From NCBI RefSeq assembly GCF_021155775.2, contig NC_060238.1, positions 519,001-583,000 on the forward strand: a stretch of 64,000 nucleotides of DNA. The letters are read 5' to 3'. The notes under the pieces are model-generated. The model saw nothing but the letters and a program-made list of their open reading frames with translations, was not told the DNA's origin and searched no databases. Positions 60,043-64,000 of this stretch are shown in pieces. The position numbers were made by a program, and so were the translations under genes. Origin of the DNA: Neodiprion pinetum. Its lineage: Eukaryota; Arthropoda; Insecta; Hymenoptera; Diprionidae. The stretch's first letter is position 1. Every line of letters begins with the position of its first letter.

Positions 60043-61189
60043 ATATTATAAGATAATATAACAGTAACAATATTGTGTGAACGTAACAACGAGTCCATAA
60101 CAGTAGGCGTACAATCGTGTTACGATGGCCGTTAAGATCGGAAGAACCGAGGTTCACTTATCTCGTGGTCGTCGATTTGGACCGAGCAACGTAAATGATT
60201 AATTACTGTTCTTACGTTGATTGTTTTAACGAAAAGTATATAATTTACATATAACGATAAAAATAAATTGTATATTTCCATTAATCGTGCAGTACGTAGC
60301 ATATGTCGACTCAGCGAAGTACATTTCCATGCGAATTTACTTTTACTTTTCATTCACATGTACGCTTCTGGTAAGCCGACATTATCGTTACACGATAGCT
60401 ATAAATATTTGGATGTCAAAGAAAAAAGCGAATCTTCTGAAATTTGAATTAACAAAGCATAATACGAGTGTGAAATAAAACAATTCACCTACACATGTAA
60501 GAATACTCTGAATCGTAAATTTTTGAATATTTCACTGTTATCTCGTCGATCTGTAAGTGGTTCAGAGTCCTCCATCGCTCGATATCTGATTGAATCGGAA
60601 ATAGTCACAAGCTTTGGCATCTTCATAAATTAACATACATCGTCCAAGTATTTGTTATTGAAATCAATCCTGCCGGGTCGATGTCGGCGGTAAAGTCATG
60701 AAATATTCAAACAGTTTTCCAGCCTCGTACCGAGAAATTCACCTTCGGCTCGCTCGCGATAAAGTAGTTCTAGAAGATATCATAACCAGATCGGAAGTGA
60801 AAAAATGTATTCAGCGACTGCGTTCTCGGGTACCATTGCGTTATTGAATTTCGTTGACGCGGCAACTTCTAACGCGGATTTCGGCGTCCCTTGCAATTTA
60901 CCATAGTATTTTTATAACTGCACCGGCTGTTATTCTCGTAATATTACGCCTGTTCAGATGTTGGCGAAATTTCATGAACGCGTCGGCAAATTGTGGTGGG
61001 GACGGTAAAGAATGCTATCTGAAACGAAATGAGGGAGGCATAAGAGCAGGAGGTACACTCGCTGATTCACCCGCGACAGCGAAGGATTCCCAGACTCGAT
61101 CTGTTCCCCGCTTACGGCGGATCGGCTCGCTCGTTCTCAACGGAATCACGTAAATAATAACGCACATTTTGCACGCGGATTTGATTGAG
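60043..61189. other. Intergenic region
   Basis: ZFPL1 3' UTR with AATAAA at 60262-60267, then the upstream region of the dehydrogenase gene. The open frame at 60854-61153 starts with TTG and is not supported. Confidence 0.5.
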
Positions 61190-62938
61190 ATGAAGGCCCT
61201 GCAGATTTGGTCCAGAAAATTGTATCTGAAAAGCTTGACACTCGGATTGGGGAGTACTGCCGGGCTGTTTTGTCTCTACGAGAGCGGTCACAGACTTGTT
61301 GCCACCACGATTACCGTTCTTGGCTTGGGTACGTTTTCAAATTTGCATCGTCTCTCATCTTCCCAAGTATTTAGTTTGTCGAAATTACGTCGGCTTTAAT
61401 TAGGCAAATGATCGTTGACATTTCGTCAAGTGTGCTACCTGGGTTGTTTCATTCTCCATCCGTTGTTCATCTTCGCGATCGGCTGACAACCCTCTCCAAA
61501 ACCTCGGCAGGCATCCGGGCTCTAAACCTGATTTACGAGACTTTTATTTTTACGACGCGATTTAGGAACTGCATACCTTCGTTGGAGGAATGCGACGCGC
61601 TTACCGATTCACTCGAAGCACGCGGTGATCGTAACAGGATGCGACTCGGGGCTCGGATACAGCTTGGCTCTGCACTGTCGTGCCCTGGATGCAACGGTAA
61701 TCGCTGGGGTCTTACAGCCCGACGGCCTCGGTGCTCGGGATCTGACACGAAATGGGATCAACGTTATTCCCTTGGATATAACCAGGAGCGAGAGTATCGC
61801 GCAATTTGGAACCGAAGCTCGGGAGCTGATGGCCCAGGAGAAACTTGGTAAGTGCAGTTTAATTAAGTACAAGCCAGACCTTACAACGCTGGCCGTGGAA
61901 GTGTAGCATCGAAAGTTTCGCAAATTCGCTACGCAGATCTTCGCGCTCTCGTGAACAACGCTGGGATGATGATTTTTGGCGAATTCGAATGGCAGACCGA
62001 AGAGCAAATGCGACGTCAGGTCGAAGTAAATCTCCTCGGAACGATGGGAATAACCAAGGAGCTTATGCCGGACGTCAGGTCAACAAGGAGCAGAATCATC
62101 GTCGTCACGAGTCACTGCTCGAGCCAGCCTTTGCCCGGCGTTGCGACGTATGCCGCGACGAAAGCCGCGCTCTCGGCTTGGACGACGGCACTTAGGATCG
62201 AAGTTTCCAAGTATGGAGTCGAGGTCGTCTGCTTTGTGCCAGGTAAGCACGTTGTCATACGCCGATCATCATCCGCGTCCAAAGTCGACCATCCGCATGT
62301 AAAAATTTTCAACAATCTTCAATTTCAGGATCATTCACCAAGGACAGTAATCTACTCTCGAGACAGAGCAAATACTTCGCGGACATGGCGAACGCGATGA
62401 AGCCAGAAGCGAGAAGCTTTTACGGTAGCTATTTCACGAGGTACAGCCGTTATCTTTCCGAAATGTCGCGAGAGATCGCGCCGCATAAGATAGAGGATCC
62501 CCTGCTTTATCAAACCTTCGACGGCGCTTTAATGGACGTCTATCCTCGCAGCGTCTACAAGTATGCGAATCTTTCTTGCATCGCTTATACGCCGTTGTCC
62601 ATTGTCGTGGTGATAATAATATCTTCCGGCACTGTCGCTGTTTCAGATGTGAACCGTGGAGATACACATTTTATCACCTGCTCTTTAGTACTACACCCAC
62701 GTTCGTTCGCGATAGGTTGGTGGAGAAATTCGTTTCGATGCCGAGATGGAATTCTTCTATGGAAGAGGCGGAAGAGAGTGCGATGGTACCGGAACTTGAG
62801 AACGTCAAACCTTATCAGTCTGATCTTATGCCAAACGATGAAACGGTCCCCAGTTCTGTAAAATCTATTCCCGAAGATGTGTCAACGCAGAAAAGTGATT
62901 TGAATAACTTGACCAAGGGGAACAACTTACCACGGTGA
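61190..62938 (+). CDS. SDR9C-type short-chain dehydrogenase/reductase
   Basis: Five exons (61190-61328, 61566-61847, 61937-62242, 62329-62560, 62647-62938) join with matched phases and code 416 residues. A hydrophobic N-terminal anchor is followed by the Rossmann core. It has the cofactor motif TGCDSGLG at ~70-77, NNAG at 147-150, catalytic Ser199 and the YAATK catalytic Tyr212/Lys216. The TGCDSG form and the membrane anchor are typical of the SDR9C group (retinol/17-beta-hydroxysteroid/D-beta-hydroxybutyrate dehydrogenase-like). In insects this includes the ecdysteroid gene shroud and CG8888-like proteins. I cannot say which. A steroid or retinoid substrate is inference. The C-terminal ~75 residues are a disordered extension. 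AATAAA is at 63057-63062. Confidence 0.85.
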
Positions 62939-63416
62939 TGCTACTGGCTACTGTACGTTAGGCCGTCGCATTCACGATCACATTAATCTCTCATTCGTAA
63001 TCCCGATACAATGATAAATATGCGTGGTGTATACTGTCGAAAGAATTCATAACGTTAATAAACCTAATACACAGTTTGTCTACCCAACAGTTTAATAATT
63101 ATACATGCATTTGTAATGAATTATGGTGCGTTTTACTCGATACGTTCGTCACTTTTTCACCCCGCCCAACTGTTCTTGATCTTTATCCGATTTTTGATCG
63201 TCTGACTAATTGCTGTCGCGTTTAAATTTATCGTAAGACCACCAAAGCCACTTGCGTGGACGTTCAGAGGACGTCAACTTCACACTTGACTGATTCACAT
63301 CCCTTATTTCTTCGTAATCATCTATATATATTTATATATAGATAATAATCATTTAGAATAACCCTACGTAACCATATCACGAAGGTTGTTTGTTCCCTGA
63401 TGAGGGAAGAAACAAT
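62939..63416. other. Convergent 3' UTR / intergenic
   Basis: It holds AATAAA at 63057-63062 for the dehydrogenase and a short AT repeat near 63324-63346. Nothing else is seen. Confidence 0.55.
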
Positions 63417-64000
63417 TTACGGTATTAGTATGGGTGAAAAAAACATGCCTGTGGTGACTGGTACCTCTTCGTCGCGCCATGGACAAGGAGCATTAATTCC
63501 CACATTCTCAATGACCGATCGCCAGTCTTCCGTGATTGGCACATCGTTGAAGTTTCCACAAAGGCATTTCGGATGTGTGCAATCCTTTTTCTGTAATGTG
63601 GCTGCATCACACCCTTGAAGTTCCTGACCCTGTGCGGCTCGCATTTCGTTCCTTTCCGTCGCGTTCAAAAATAATTCTGGAAAGTATTTTCGCAAGGAAA
63701 ATCCTCGAGGAGATACGTCGATGTAGTTTTCACTTGTTGGGAGCAATCCTTTCGTGGGTCTTCCTGTAATAATGCGATATTGTTGTATTAGACATATTTA
63801 TATCAATTTCTTTTTCTTATAAATAGGAGAACGAATCGCTGAATGACAAATCTACCTCTGACCGGTATCCATGAATTCATGACGTCATTCGGTGTAAAAT
63901 CTTTGTTTGGCGCATTCTGCTGCTTCAAAACATCCTGCGATACCTGAATTTCCGTGGATACCGAAAATGCTGACGGCACGGAACTTTGGGAGTCCGCCTC
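63417..64000 (-). CDS. 3' end of an unrecognised gene (partial)
   Basis: Two minus-strand exons, >64000-63856 and 63763-63417, join in phase 1 and end TAA. The visible C-terminal ~163 residues read QVSQDVLKQQNAPNKDFTPN, then NSWIPVRGRPTKGLLPTSEN. The last exon contains RGFSLRKYFPELFLNATERN and a Cys cluster (GCDAATLQKKDCTHPKCLCG). A conserved-looking FNDVPITEDWRSVIENVG follows, and the protein closes FFSPILIP. The start lies outside the window. Codon use and splice phase support a real gene, but I do not recognise the family. Confidence 0.7.

Noticed and set aside
63880..63888. TGACGTCA CRE palindrome
   Set aside because: It lies inside a coding exon (Asn-Asp-Val-Met codons) and is most likely chance.

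Overview
This is a eukaryotic, intron-rich window and almost certainly insect. It holds about a dozen multi-exon protein genes with GT..AG introns and AATAAA poly(A) signals. There is also one non-LTR retrotransposon, many (GA)n and other microsatellites, and long non-coding stretches. The gene families (a muscle-type coiled-coil protein with alternative ends, tandem inaF-motif membrane proteins, APLF, WDR20, Trax) fit an arthropod. A hymenopteran is my guess, but nothing in the window proves it. Exon coordinates come from manual splice-site reading with reading phase checked across every junction. No alignment was run.

Left third (1-29 kb). A terminal exon rich in Tyr/Ser lies at 1353-1673. 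A muscle-type coiled-coil gene (myofilin is my best guess) runs from 4417 to 10609 and appears to have up to three alternative 3' ends. One of these ends (6938-7035) is a short exon that gives a compact isoform. A CR1/jockey-superfamily LINE on the minus strand (12807-16602) keeps an uninterrupted endonuclease/reverse-transcriptase frame and lies between two (GA)n tracts. From 16.9 to 22.3 kb no gene can be supported, but promoter-like sequence is present (a TATA box, an octamer and twin CRE palindromes). A small unrecognised five-exon gene (22352-25571) follows, then a microsatellite-rich stretch, then TMEM192 (minus).

Middle (30-44 kb). An unrecognised two-exon 712-residue basic protein is followed by two tandem inaF-motif single-pass membrane proteins. 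These share an intron phase after related N-terminal halves. An eight-exon F-box protein gene comes next.

Right part (44-64 kb) is dense in housekeeping genes. UTP25 (minus, rRNA processing) is divergent from WDR20 (plus, deubiquitinase cofactor, with two alternative C-termini). APLF (plus, DNA end-joining, two PBZ fingers) converges on TSNAX/Trax (minus). TSNAX is divergent from ZFPL1 (plus, Golgi RING-type protein). An SDR9C-type dehydrogenase (plus) and the 3' end of an unrecognised gene (minus) close the window. These genes are neighbours rather than one pathway. The two divergent pairs probably share promoter regions.
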